8,084 nt of DNA from Defluviitaleaceae bacterium (GCA_009780445.1 WRAA01000085.1:1-8084); one strand, 5' to 3'. Counted from the stretch's first letter, positions 1 through 6,491 are shown. A program made the numbers and translations. Notes: generated by a model from the letters alone, not told the origin.

Positions 1-2
1 GC

Positions 3-2726
3 CTGACCTTCGAATTTGCGCGGCGTTTTAACGCGGCCAAGCGTCTGCGTAATATGCTGGACTTCTCGGACCTCGAGCATCTCTGCCTGGGCATACTCGT
101 AAACCCGGAGGATCTCACGCCAACCGAAGCCGCGCGGGAACTGCGCGAACAATTCGAACATATTATGATCGACGAATATCAGGACAGCAACGGTGTGCAG
201 GAAATGATGCTGCAAGCTGTCGCCCGCGAGGCCAACCTCTTCATGGTGGGCGACGTAAAGCAGAGCATCTACCGCTTCCGCTCGGCGGATCCTTCCATCT
301 TCCGCAGGAAGTACGCCGAATACAGCGGCGGCAAGCCCCACAGCCTGCTGATAGACCTGCACGACAACTTCCGATCCCGCCCGGAAGTGCTTGAAACCGC
401 CAACCTCATCTTCCGCCAGATAATGAGCGAAGCCTCCTGCGGCATAAGCTACGGAGACAACGCCGCGCTGATCCCCTTCGGCCAACATCCTATTTCGACA
501 TCAAGTGACGGTGTGAACCCATACCGCTGCGAAATCCTGCTGGGCATACGCAAGCCCGAAGGCGCGGACTATGGCGAATATTCAGAAGATCCGGGCGACA
601 CGGACGACAACGACGCGGACGACGGGGACACCGACACCGACAGCACAGCCCTTGAAGCGGAGATAGCCGCCTTACGCATATTGGATCTCGTGCGGCCATC
701 CAACGCGCTTAGCATCTTCGACACCGAACAGAAGCTCACCCGGCCGGCCGGCTTCGGCGATATCGTGATACTCAAACGCACCACCAAGCAGGCCGCCGTG
801 TTTGCGGAAGTTTTCGCGCGGAAGGGTATTCCGCTGGACATCGGCGGCTTTGGCGGCAAGAACATGCCCTCCCTGCTGGACTGCCTGGAGGTCTCGTCAC
901 TGATCGACTTCCTGCGCATAATCGACAACCCGCGCCAAGACATCCCGCTGGCCGCGGTGCTGTCAGGCCCGGTCTACAACCTTTCGCCGGACGAACTGCT
1001 GGAGGCCCGCGCCGCCAAACCCCGCGCCGACTTTCTGGACGCGCTGACGGAATACGTGTCCGACACGGAGGAACCCTTCGTGAAGTCCGCTTCCCTGGTC
1101 GCGAAGCTCCGCGCCTTTTTGCAAGAGCTGGACACCCTGCGCGAAACCGCGCCCTACATGCCGCTGAGCAGCCTGATCGCCCACATCTACGACACCACGG
1201 ACTACGACAACATCGTCAGCGCGATGCCCATGGGCGGGCTGCGCACGGCAAACCTGCGCCTCTTCGAAGAACGCGCCGCCGCCTTTGAGGACAGCCGCGG
1301 CCAAGGCCTATTCCACTTCACGCGCTACATCGACAGCATTCGCGAACACGGGCGGCACATCCCGGCGGCGGCGGAAAGCACCGATTCCGGCAGTGTACGC
1401 CTTATGACGGTTCACAAGTCCAAGGGGCTGGAGTTCCCGATTGTGTTCGTGTGCAATACCTCCCGCCGCTTTAACTTCGACGACCTCAGGGGCGACATGC
1501 TCTTCCACAAGGAGCTGGGTTTAGGCGCGAAGCTGGTGGACGCAGTTCGCCGCACCCGCGCCGACACCCTATCGCACAGCGCGGTACGCGCGGAGATCCG
1601 CAACGAGAGCCTTGCGGAGGAAATGCGTATGCTCTACGTGGCCATGACCCGCGCGCGTGAAAAACTCATCATCACAGGCTGTGTCAACAGCGAAGCGGCA
1701 CTGACGAAGTTTTCTCTGTCCTGCCTGTCCGCCGAGACTGCCCTGGACGCGTCGACGGCTCTTGGCGTATCGTCCATGCAGGACTGGATTTTGATGAGCC
1801 TTGCGCGGCACAAGCGCGGCGCGGTTCTGCGCACACCCGGCATAGAGCCAGCCTGTTCCTACATTCGCGACTACCCTGCGGACTTCCTCATAGGTACGTT
1901 CACCGCGGCGGATCTGGAGGTACCGGAGGCGGAGCAGGACGCGGCGGCGCAGGCCATGCTTCACGCCCTGCGCCGGCCGGACAAACCCGCCGCGCCCGAC
2001 CCTTCCTGCCGCGCGGATGTGGAGCAAGCCCTGCGCCACACTTATCCGCACAGCCACAGCACCCTCATCCCGTCCAAGCTGTCCATCACAGAGATCAAGC
2101 GGATCTACCAAGCCCAGATGCAGGACAGCTACGCCGCGCCCTATAACCCGGAACGCTACCGCTACCGCCGCCCGGACTTCCGATCGCGCAAGCAGGGGCT
2201 GTCGCCCACGGAAATCGGCACGGCCATACACACCGTTATGGAGCATATGGATCTGCACGCCGTTCACGAAGAAGCGCACGTCCGCGCCCTGCTGGAGAGC
2301 CTGACCGCGCGCAACATCCTGCGGCCAGAGGAACTGCCCTGTATACCGGTAAAGCACATAACGAACTTCGCAAGATCCCCGCTGGCAAAACGTATGCGCG
2401 TGGCCTCCGCGCTTTGCAAGGAGATCCCCTTCGTGCTGGCCGTGGATCCGTCCGAGCTGTATACGCAGGACATCGCGCCGCAAACCCGCCCCATCCTTGT
2501 ACACGGCATCGTAGACACCTACTTCATCGAGAACGGCCAAGCCGTGATAGTCGACTACAAATCGGACTACATCGCCCATTCCGACACCGACGCGCAGATC
2601 CTGGCAAAGTACCGCATACAGCTGGAGATCTACCGCAAGGCCATAGAACGCGCCGCCGGCCTGCCCGTGAAGGACTGTATACTCTACATGCTGCGCGCCG
2701 GCAAAGAAATAAGCCTGTATTCATGA
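3..2726 (+). CDS. addA: ATP-dependent helicase/nuclease subunit A, C-terminal part (5' end outside window)
   Basis: AddA is the UvrD-like motor and nuclease subunit of the AddAB complex, which resects double-strand breaks for RecA-dependent repair. The frame is open to the left edge, giving 907 residues of a protein usually about 1200 long; the Walker A part is therefore missing only because of the window. Counting from the in-frame Met codon at 54, which is not the start, I see DFSDLEH (3-9), motif II DEYQD (40-44), GDVKQSIYRFR (66-76), DNFRSR (104-109), motif V TVHKSKGLEFP (452-462) and motif VI MLYVAMTRARE (526-536). The C-terminal RecB-type nuclease follows, with GTAIH (722-726), GIVD (D821), DYKSD (834-838) and QLEIY (856-860). 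All key residues are present, so both activities should be intact. Residues 174-197 form an acidic low-complexity linker between helicase subdomains. AddB is expected upstream. Confidence 0.96.
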   Translation: MTFEFARRFNAAKRLRNMLDFSDLEHLCLGILVNPEDLTPTEAARELREQFEHIMIDEYQDSNGVQEMMLQAVAREANLFMVGDVKQSIYRFRSADPSIFRRKYAEYSGGKPHSLLIDLHDNFRSRPEVLETANLIFRQIMSEASCGISYGDNAALIPFGQHPISTSSDGVNPYRCEILLGIRKPEGADYGEYSEDPGDTDDNDADDGDTDTDSTALEAEIAALRILDLVRPSNALSIFDTEQKLTRPAGFGDIVILKRTTKQAAVFAEVFARKGIPLDIGGFGGKNMPSLLDCLEVSSLIDFLRIIDNPRQDIPLAAVLSGPVYNLSPDELLEARAAKPRADFLDALTEYVSDTEEPFVKSASLVAKLRAFLQELDTLRETAPYMPLSSLIAHIYDTTDYDNIVSAMPMGGLRTANLRLFEERAAAFEDSRGQGLFHFTRYIDSIREHGRHIPAAAESTDSGSVRLMTVHKSKGLEFPIVFVCNTSRRFNFDDLRGDMLFHKELGLGAKLVDAVRRTRADTLSHSAVRAEIRNESLAEEMRMLYVAMTRAREKLIITGCVNSEAALTKFSLSCLSAETALDASTALGVSSMQDWILMSLARHKRGAVLRTPGIEPACSYIRDYPADFLIGTFTAADLEVPEAEQDAAAQAMLHALRRPDKPAAPDPSCRADVEQALRHTYPHSHSTLIPSKLSITEIKRIYQAQMQDSYAAPYNPERYRYRRPDFRSRKQGLSPTEIGTAIHTVMEHMDLHAVHEEAHVRALLESLTARNILRPEELPCIPVKHITNFARSPLAKRMRVASALCKEIPFVLAVDPSELYTQDIAPQTRPILVHGIVDTYFIENGQAVIVDYKSDYIAHSDTDAQILAKYRIQLEIYRKAIERAAGLPVKDCILYMLRAGKEISLYS

Positions 2727-2741
2727 CGAATACAGGCTTAT
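2709..2741. terminator. Hairpin terminator between convergent addA and symporter genes
   Basis: A perfect 14-bp inverted repeat (2709-2722 with 2728-2741) encloses a 5-nt loop. The addA stop codon TGA (2724-2726) lies in the loop and the last addA codons form the left arm. Downstream on plus is GTTATTTCG, and on minus ATTTCTTTG, so each side has only a moderate T-rich stretch. I infer a bidirectional terminator shared by addA and the minus-strand symporter, whose stop is 20 nt away. The missing long T tract is the main doubt. Confidence 0.8.
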
Positions 2742-2760
2742 GTTATTTCGTGTGAAAGTT

Positions 2761-4104
2761 TTATGCGCGGCTTGCGGCCAGTGCCGCGTCTTCCGCCGCC
2801 TCAAGTTCCGCGAACTGCGCAAGGTCTGTCGGGTTGTTGTACTGCGCGAAGTCTATCATGCCCTCCTGCTTGCCTACGATCATGCCGTATACAAAGTCGC
2901 CGAAAACATTGATAGCGGTACGCGGCATATCCACGATTCTGTCAACGCCGAAGATAAACGCGATAGCTTCTATCGGAATACCGACGGACACAAGAACCAT
3001 CGAGAGCATGATCATTCCCGCACCGGGAACACCGGCCGCGCCAAGCGTAGCAAGGGTCGCCGTGATAAGTATTGTCATGATCTGGCCGGCGTCCAGCGTG
3101 ATGCCCAGGAAGCTGGCGAGGAACACCGCGGCGACGCCCTGGAAGATGGCCGTGCCGTCCATGTTAAGCGTAACGCCCATGGGGAAGGTGATCGACGCCA
3201 TTTCACGGCTGAAGCCCATGTTACGTCCGCAACGCATGGTAACGGGCAGAGTAGCCGCCGACGACGCGCTGGAGAACGCAAACGCAAGAGCGGGCGCGCC
3301 CTTCTTGAACAGGGTGCTCATCTTGATGGACTGGCCTGTGTGCGGATCCTTGCCCACAAAGACCTTGAGCGCGGCACCGTACACGAATATTGTGTGGAAC
3401 GCCAAGGCCAGCCACACAACCAGCACAAAGCCGATAAGGGCGAGTATCGCCTCGATGCCCAGCAGGGAGAACGTGCGCGCAAGAAGCGCGAACACACCAA
3501 ACGGAGCAACCTTCATAACAGCGGCCACAATCTTCATGATAACTTCGTTAAGCGCGATGAAGAGTTCCCGCACAGGTTTTGCCGCTTCGCCCACGGCAAT
3601 GATTGCAAGGCCGATGGCGATGGCGATAAAGATAACTTGCAGTGTCTGCCCGCCCGAAAGCGCGGCAAACGGGTTACGCGGAACAATGCCTATCAGAATT
3701 TGCAGTACGCCCGGCGGTGTTCCGATAGTGGGTTCCGCCATAAACGCGCCGATGCTCTCTTCCGTAACGCCTCTGGCAGGGTCAAGCACTGTTCCGAAGA
3801 ACATGGCCGCGCCGATGGCCGGGAATGTTGAAAGCAGATAGATTCCGGCAAGCTTGCCGCCGACCCTTCCCACCTTCTTAGGATCTGTAATGCTCGTAAC
3901 GCCGACAACCAGCGATACGAAGATCAGCGGAACAACAACCATCCAGATCAGGTTCAGGAACAATTCTCCCACGAAGAATAGTACCCCGCCGACGATGATG
4001 GTGTCGCGCACCATTCCCGGCGGAACCTGTTGGAGTATGAAGCCCGTAGCAATACCAAGAACCAGCGCAACAAGCATCTTGGTTGTCAAGGACATCTTTG
4101 ACAT
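2761..4104 (-). CDS. Dicarboxylate/amino acid:cation symporter (DAACS, GltPh/EAAT fold)
   Basis: This is an integral membrane, cation-coupled importer for acidic amino acids or C4-dicarboxylates. The 447-residue length is usual for the family. Visible signatures are the serine-rich HP1 tip FSSASSAATLP (277-287), NMDGT of TM7 (314-318), HP2 GAAGVPGAG (355-363) and the TM8 motif DRIVDMPRTAINVFGD (388-403). Compared with GltPh, the TM8 ligands equivalent to D390, D394, R397, T398, N401 and D405 are all kept. The arginine and the aspartate at the 394 position favour an acidic amino acid such as aspartate or glutamate, but the substrate cannot be fixed from sequence. The C-terminus is an Ala/Glu-rich tail. 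ATG at 4104 is chosen because GGAGG lies 6 nt upstream; the GTG at 4110 directly adjoins that site. The gene has its own promoter and converges on addA. Confidence 0.95.
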   Translation of the reverse strand: MSKMSLTTKMLVALVLGIATGFILQQVPPGMVRDTIIVGGVLFFVGELFLNLIWMVVVPLIFVSLVVGVTSITDPKKVGRVGGKLAGIYLLSTFPAIGAAMFFGTVLDPARGVTEESIGAFMAEPTIGTPPGVLQILIGIVPRNPFAALSGGQTLQVIFIAIAIGLAIIAVGEAAKPVRELFIALNEVIMKIVAAVMKVAPFGVFALLARTFSLLGIEAILALIGFVLVVWLALAFHTIFVYGAALKVFVGKDPHTGQSIKMSTLFKKGAPALAFAFSSASSAATLPVTMRCGRNMGFSREMASITFPMGVTLNMDGTAIFQGVAAVFLASFLGITLDAGQIMTILITATLATLGAAGVPGAGMIMLSMVLVSVGIPIEAIAFIFGVDRIVDMPRTAINVFGDFVYGMIVGKQEGMIDFAQYNNPTDLAQFAELEAAEDAALAASRA

Positions 4105-4110
4105 AAGCAC

Positions 4111-4115
4111 CCTCC
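4111..4115 (-). promoter_or_regulatory. Ribosome binding site of the symporter gene
   Basis: GGAGG on the minus strand sits 6 nt before the ATG at 4104-4102. It leaves no spacer to the in-frame GTG at 4110-4108 and so decides the start. Confidence 0.85.
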
Positions 4116-4153
4116 ATATATTATATTTGTAGAACTGAAAACATGTAGCACGT

Positions 4154-4203
4154 TACAAGTATATAACAAACTTCATGATAAGTCAACGCTGAAACTTGTA
4201 CAA
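4154..4203. promoter_or_regulatory. Possible operator: inverted 7-mers flanking the symporter promoter
   Basis: TACAAGT (4154-4160) overlaps the -10 box and its exact reverse complement ACTTGTA (4194-4200) lies upstream of the -35 box, with centres 40 nt apart, close to four helical turns. The upstream copy also belongs to the 8-bp palindrome TTGTACAA (4196-4203). Placement on both sides of the promoter would suit a repressor or a two-site regulator, but two 7-mers can match by chance and no known operator is recognised. Confidence 0.3.
4158..4186 (-). promoter_or_regulatory. Sigma-A promoter of the symporter gene
   Basis: The minus strand reads TTGACT (4186-4181), a 17-nt spacer, then TATACT (4163-4158). 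Each hexamer differs from the housekeeping consensus by one base and the spacing is optimal. Transcription should begin near 4151, giving a leader of about 47 nt. An A/T-rich run just upstream (4202-4220) could act as an UP element. Confidence 0.85.
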
Positions 4204-4226
4204 TTTTTTCTCCTAAAAATAACCGC

Positions 4227-4264
4227 AAAACAAACAAAGGCGCGGAACCCTGGGATTCCGCGCC
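4227..4264 (-). terminator. Rho-independent terminator of the spoIIR/stalk-domain unit
   Basis: A 9-bp GC-rich stem (4239-4247 with 4256-4264) with an 8-nt loop is followed on the minus strand by the T-rich run TTTGTTTGTTTT (4238-4227). It lies 116 nt after the stop of the stalk-domain gene and before the symporter promoter, so it should insulate the two minus-strand units. Confidence 0.85.
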
Positions 4265-4271
4265 GATCTGC

Positions 4272-4380
4272 GTTATACGGAAGCTCAGAAACATGTTCCA
4301 TCTGCTGTCGCCGAGTTCCGCGGTGAAGCATCGCGGAATCGGCTCGGCAGATGGAACATGTTTCTGGCGTTCCGTATAGC
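4272..4380. repeat. 109-nt long interrupted palindrome (hairpin or MITE-like element)
   Basis: Almost the whole stretch folds back on itself. Paired arms are 4274-4282 with 4370-4378 (9 bp), 4286-4305 with 4347-4366 (20 bp), 4310-4314 with 4339-4343 (5 bp) and 4316-4322 with 4332-4338 (7 bp), closing on a 9-nt loop at 4323-4331. Together these give 41 exact pairs with small internal loops. The outer arms end in TATA on each side, which could hide a TA target duplication. It begins at the last base of the stalk-domain stop codon and ends 8 nt before that gene's terminator stem. It has no T tract of its own. Whether it is a mobile palindromic element, an RNA-stabilising 3' structure or something else cannot be told from one copy. 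Confidence 0.8.
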
Positions 4381-5453
4381 TATGATTTGCAGGCGAAGGT
4401 TATTATGCCGTTATTGTGTGTTACGTAGACCGAAGCTGATTCGAAGAAGCCCGTACACACGAAGGTTCTGTTGTCGATAAGCCGGCCGTTATCGCCTATT
4501 ACGGCGGTGGCTGTTTCGCCGTTTGGAAGCTGTACGCGCGCGCTGCGCTCCTGATCGTCCCAGGTTACGGTGTAACCCAGTCCTTCGGCCACGCGGCGCA
4601 GAGGCACCCAGGTGTCGCCGTTTATCGGCTCCGAATAGGCTTCCGGAAGCTCGTACTGCGCGGCGGTGTGGGGTTGCGCGGTATATTCGTTATTGCCGTT
4701 GTACCCGTTACGCTCGGTGTAAGTGTCGTAGCCGTCGGATTCAGCGGCGGGGTAGGCTTCGTATTCGTTGTCCGCGGAGCCTTCGGCTTCGTTGTTGTTG
4801 CGCGTGTTATCGCTGTACCTGTCCTGATCGCCCGTGCGCGTCAGCAGTACGGCGCGGGTGGCGGTGGTCTGCGCGGGATAGCTCATGGCCACTGCTTCGT
4901 ACCACAGGAGAAGCCTGCTGTCCTCGCGCACTTGCGAAAGCTCGGCCTCCTGCCCCTTGGACGTTGTGAGGGGCGCGGTTACGCCGGTGTCTGCGCTAAG
5001 GTGTACGACCAACCCGCCGTTGTCCACGCGCAGCTTCATATCGCCGTTGTTTGTCGCGGCCGCCCCCACTATATGGAAGCGCGGCGGAGTGTACTCCTGA
5101 GGGATGTTGAGCATCACCACAAGGGCGTCGGTCTCCGGAGGGTCGTTGTGCGACATGGTGGGGCTGTGGTATACATGCACCGTGTTGTTCACGCGCTCGC
5201 TAAGGCTTGCGTTAAGCCCGCTTACGCCGTCCACAACAAATGTTTCCCCGCTGATGTTCAGCAGTATGATGCTGTTGTCGTCGCCGCGCACCTTTATCTT
5301 GTTGCTTACCTCGTCCACGTGTATGATCGTGGCCGGCTTCCTTACGTACTGCGGCTCGCCGCCTTCTTCAATCTGCAGCACCGCGCCCGCCTGCGCGGGC
5401 ATTGCCAATGATACCAATATTGCCGCCGAAACGGCCATAATTGCCTTGTCCAT
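4380..5453 (-). CDS. Exported stalk-domain (copper amine oxidase N-like) protein
   Basis: The specific function is unknown; the protein is predicted to be secreted or held at the cell surface. Of 357 residues, 1-22 form a signal peptide (MDKAIMAVSAAILVSLAMPA, then QA). Residues 38-205 are a beta-rich region with two related halves, including ILLNISGETFVVDG (62-75), HSPTMSHNDPP (96-106) and LLLWYEAVAMSYPAQT (181-196), a pattern I associate with other clostridial and bacillar stalk-domain proteins. Residues 206-277 are a low-complexity Asn/Glu/Tyr-rich linker. Residues 280-350 match the stalk domain, with WVPLRRVAEGLGYTVTWDD at 282-300. Upstream TTG (5480) and ATG (5477) codons are in frame, but AGGAG at 5465-5461, 7 nt before ATG 5453, selects this start. 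The gene follows spoIIR by 40 nt with no promoter seen between them, so it probably shares forespore transcription. Nothing suggests amine oxidase activity. Confidence 0.87.
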   Translation of the reverse strand: MDKAIMAVSAAILVSLAMPAQAGAVLQIEEGGEPQYVRKPATIIHVDEVSNKIKVRGDDNSIILLNISGETFVVDGVSGLNASLSERVNNTVHVYHSPTMSHNDPPETDALVVMLNIPQEYTPPRFHIVGAAATNNGDMKLRVDNGGLVVHLSADTGVTAPLTTSKGQEAELSQVREDSRLLLWYEAVAMSYPAQTTATRAVLLTRTGDQDRYSDNTRNNNEAEGSADNEYEAYPAAESDGYDTYTERNGYNGNNEYTAQPHTAAQYELPEAYSEPINGDTWVPLRRVAEGLGYTVTWDDQERSARVQLPNGETATAVIGDNGRLIDNRTFVCTGFFESASVYVTHNNGIITFACKS

Positions 5454-5460
5454 GCTGTCA

Positions 5461-5465
5461 CTCCT
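5461..5465 (-). promoter_or_regulatory. Ribosome binding site of the stalk-domain gene
   Basis: AGGAG on the minus strand lies 7 nt before ATG 5453-5451 and downstream of the alternative in-frame starts at 5480 and 5477, so it settles the start that leads straight into the signal peptide. Confidence 0.85.
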
Positions 5466-5493
5466 AAATGCTGTCATCAAGATTGGGTCAATG

Positions 5494-6189
5494 TTAGTTC
5501 TTTACGATTAAGATTTCGCCGGGGTCGCCGGCCGATCTGTTCTGCCACCACTCCACCACGGCGAAGCGAACACGCACGCCTGTGTCACTCTCGCTCTGCG
5601 ACACCAGATCGTAGGCTGAATCGCTCATCAGATCGGCGAAGCGTTCGCGGCCGGTGTCCGAAACCTCTGCCTGCGCCTCGTCCACGAAGCACAGCGGGGG
5701 GAACACCACGCACCACCAGTTCTTGCCGATTGCGTCTCCGATGCGTATTGTCAGAGACTTGTACATGCCGGGCGGCAGCCGGATCTCGCCGTAGGCCCGC
5801 GTGGGGAAGAACCCGGTGTGCAGCCCGGCCTCTACGTCGTGGTCAAGCCCGGCCTTCGCCACCACTTGGGCGGCAATGTTCTCGATGTTGCCAAGCTCCG
5901 CGCGCAGCAGTTCGATGGACTGCTCGCGATCCTGCGCGCCGTGCATAAGGGTGCTGTACCGCTCGAGAACAGCGTCGCGCACGCGCAGTTTCAGCTCCTG
6001 CTCGCTGTCGCTGTCCGAATGGGCAAGCACGTGGAAGCGCACTATCTCCGACGCGACATCCTCCTGCGCATCCGCGGCATACAGCTGCGTAACCACCGCA
6101 AACACAAGCATACACACAAACCCCGCTCCAAAGGATATCATCAATATCTTGGCTTCACCCATCAAGGTCTGACGCAACTTATCGGACAT
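5494..6189 (-). CDS. spoIIR: Stage II sporulation protein R
   Basis: SpoIIR is made in the forespore, is exported to the space between forespore and mother cell, and triggers the membrane protease SpoIIGA to cut pro-sigma-E in the mother cell. The 231-residue protein has an N-terminal membrane/signal segment (about 15-37), then the family signatures RFHVLAHSDSDSEQELKLRV (51-70), FFPTRAYGEIRLPPGMYKSL (127-146) and IGKNWWCVVFPPLCF (154-168). The C-terminal part from about 175 is less conserved and ends in a basic/hydrophobic stretch. The start ATG is preceded by GGGGTGAT with a 3-nt gap. A sigma-G/F-type promoter lies upstream. It is divergent from tRNA-Arg and followed by the stalk-domain gene. 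Length and motifs are complete, so the gene should be functional. Confidence 0.96.
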   Translation of the reverse strand: MSDKLRQTLMGEAKILMISFGAGFVCMLVFAVVTQLYAADAQEDVASEIVRFHVLAHSDSDSEQELKLRVRDAVLERYSTLMHGAQDREQSIELLRAELGNIENIAAQVVAKAGLDHDVEAGLHTGFFPTRAYGEIRLPPGMYKSLTIRIGDAIGKNWWCVVFPPLCFVDEAQAEVSDTGRERFADLMSDSAYDLVSQSESDTGVRVRFAVVEWWQNRSAGDPGEILIVKN

Positions 6190-6192
6190 AGT

Positions 6193-6200
6193 ATCACCCC
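6193..6200 (-). promoter_or_regulatory. GGTGAT-type ribosome binding site of spoIIR
   Basis: GGGGTGAT on the minus strand is only 3 nt from the ATG. Its GGTGAT part pairs with the ATCACC segment at the 5' side of the 16S anti-SD, so the short gap is equivalent to normal spacing for a GGAGG core. The same form appears before cls at 6486-6491. Confidence 0.75.
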
Positions 6201-6246
6201 ATGGTATGTTTGCCGAAGCAGAGTTTCCTGCTCCGGCCTATGCCCC

Positions 6247-6276
6247 TAGTATGCACACGGCGGCAGAAATATATAC
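6247..6276 (-). promoter_or_regulatory. spoIIR: Forespore (sigma-G / sigma-F type) promoter of spoIIR
   Basis: The minus strand reads GTATA (6276-6272), an 18-nt spacer, then CATACTA (6253-6247). This matches the sigma-G consensus GHATR N17-18 CATNHTA at every defined position. Read as sigma-F (GYWTA, about 15-16 nt, GGNNANAHTR), the -35 fits, the extended -10 GTGCATACTA has one mismatch and the gap is 15. In Bacillus subtilis spoIIR is a sigma-F gene, and sigma-F and sigma-G promoters overlap. The start would be near 6240, with a leader of about 50 nt. Confidence 0.65.
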
Positions 6277-6308
6277 CATTGAGATTTGCAGACCTGTTTA
6301 CTACGTTC

Positions 6309-6337
6309 TTGACATTGCCGCCGGTTTCGCGTATAAT
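6309..6337 (+). promoter_or_regulatory. Perfect consensus sigma-A promoter of tRNA-Arg
   Basis: TTGACA (6309-6314), a 17-nt spacer and TATAAT (6332-6337) match the housekeeping consensus exactly. Initiation is expected about 7 nt later, near 6344, only a few bases before the mature tRNA 5' end at 6347. It may also supply cls transcription by read-through. Confidence 0.92.
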
Positions 6338-6346
6338 TCATTGTAC

Positions 6347-6420
6347 GCACCCTTAGCTCAGTTGGATAGAGCGACAGCCTCCGAAGCTGTAGGTCGCCGG
6401 TTCAATTCCGGTGGGGTGCA
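6347..6420 (+). tRNA. tRNA-Arg, anticodon CCG
   Basis: The 74-nt cloverleaf is complete. It has a 7-bp acceptor (6347-6353 with 6413-6419, one G-T pair), D arm GCTC/GAGC, anticodon stem ACAGC/GCTGT with loop CTCCGAA, a 5-nt variable loop and T arm GCCGG TTCAATT CCGGT. Anticodon CCG at 6381-6383 reads CGG, which suits a GC-rich genome. The discriminator is A at 6420 and the next bases are TGT, so CCA is not encoded and must be added by CCA-adding enzyme. Confidence 0.97.
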
Positions 6421-6452
6421 TGTTGGCCGCTCGGCCGGGCGGCATTGCAGAA

Positions 6453-6483
6453 TACCCCATCATCGGATGGGGTAGTTTATGTT
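6453..6483 (+). terminator. Hairpin between tRNA-Arg and cls (terminator or attenuator)
   Basis: A perfect 9-bp stem (6453-6461 with 6466-6474) with tetraloop ATCG is followed by GTTTATGTT, a moderate T-rich run. It begins 32 nt after the tRNA and ends 11 nt before the cls Shine-Dalgarno site. It fits a tRNA terminator. Because no other promoter is visible before cls, read-through past it may set cls expression. A smaller GC-rich 5-bp stem lies at 6426-6443. Confidence 0.55.
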
Positions 6484-6485
6484 GT

Positions 6486-6491
6486 GGTGAT
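6486..6491 (+). promoter_or_regulatory. cls: Ribosome binding site of cls
   Basis: GGTGAT lies 4 nt before ATG 6496, the same arrangement as the spoIIR site. It supports 6496 as the start over the in-frame TTG at 6445, which lies upstream of the hairpin and has no comparable site. Confidence 0.7.

Noticed and set aside
1569..2579. 336-codon open frame on the minus strand inside addA
   Set aside because: It mirrors the addA codons in a GC-rich region, with no recognisable domain, and addA is certain here.
2740..3831. 363-codon and 335-codon (2834-3841) open frames on the plus strand opposite the symporter
   Set aside because: They are antisense shadows of a highly biased membrane-protein gene. 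The product is a low-complexity basic sequence with no family features.
4105..4110. GTG start for the symporter at 4110
   Set aside because: It would touch the GGAGG site with no spacer; ATG 4104 has a 6-nt spacer.
4668..5411. 247-codon open frame on the plus strand opposite the stalk-domain gene
   Set aside because: The stalk-domain reading has a signal peptide, ribosome binding site and domain match; the antisense frame has none.
6205..6214. GGCAAACATA on the minus strand as a sigma-F -10 box for spoIIR
   Set aside because: One base breaks the consensus and no GYWTA -35 lies 15-16 nt upstream, whereas GTATA-N18-CATACTA fits both boxes.
6217..6232. Small 5-bp hairpin in the spoIIR leader
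   Set aside because: Too short and weak to call a riboswitch or attenuator.
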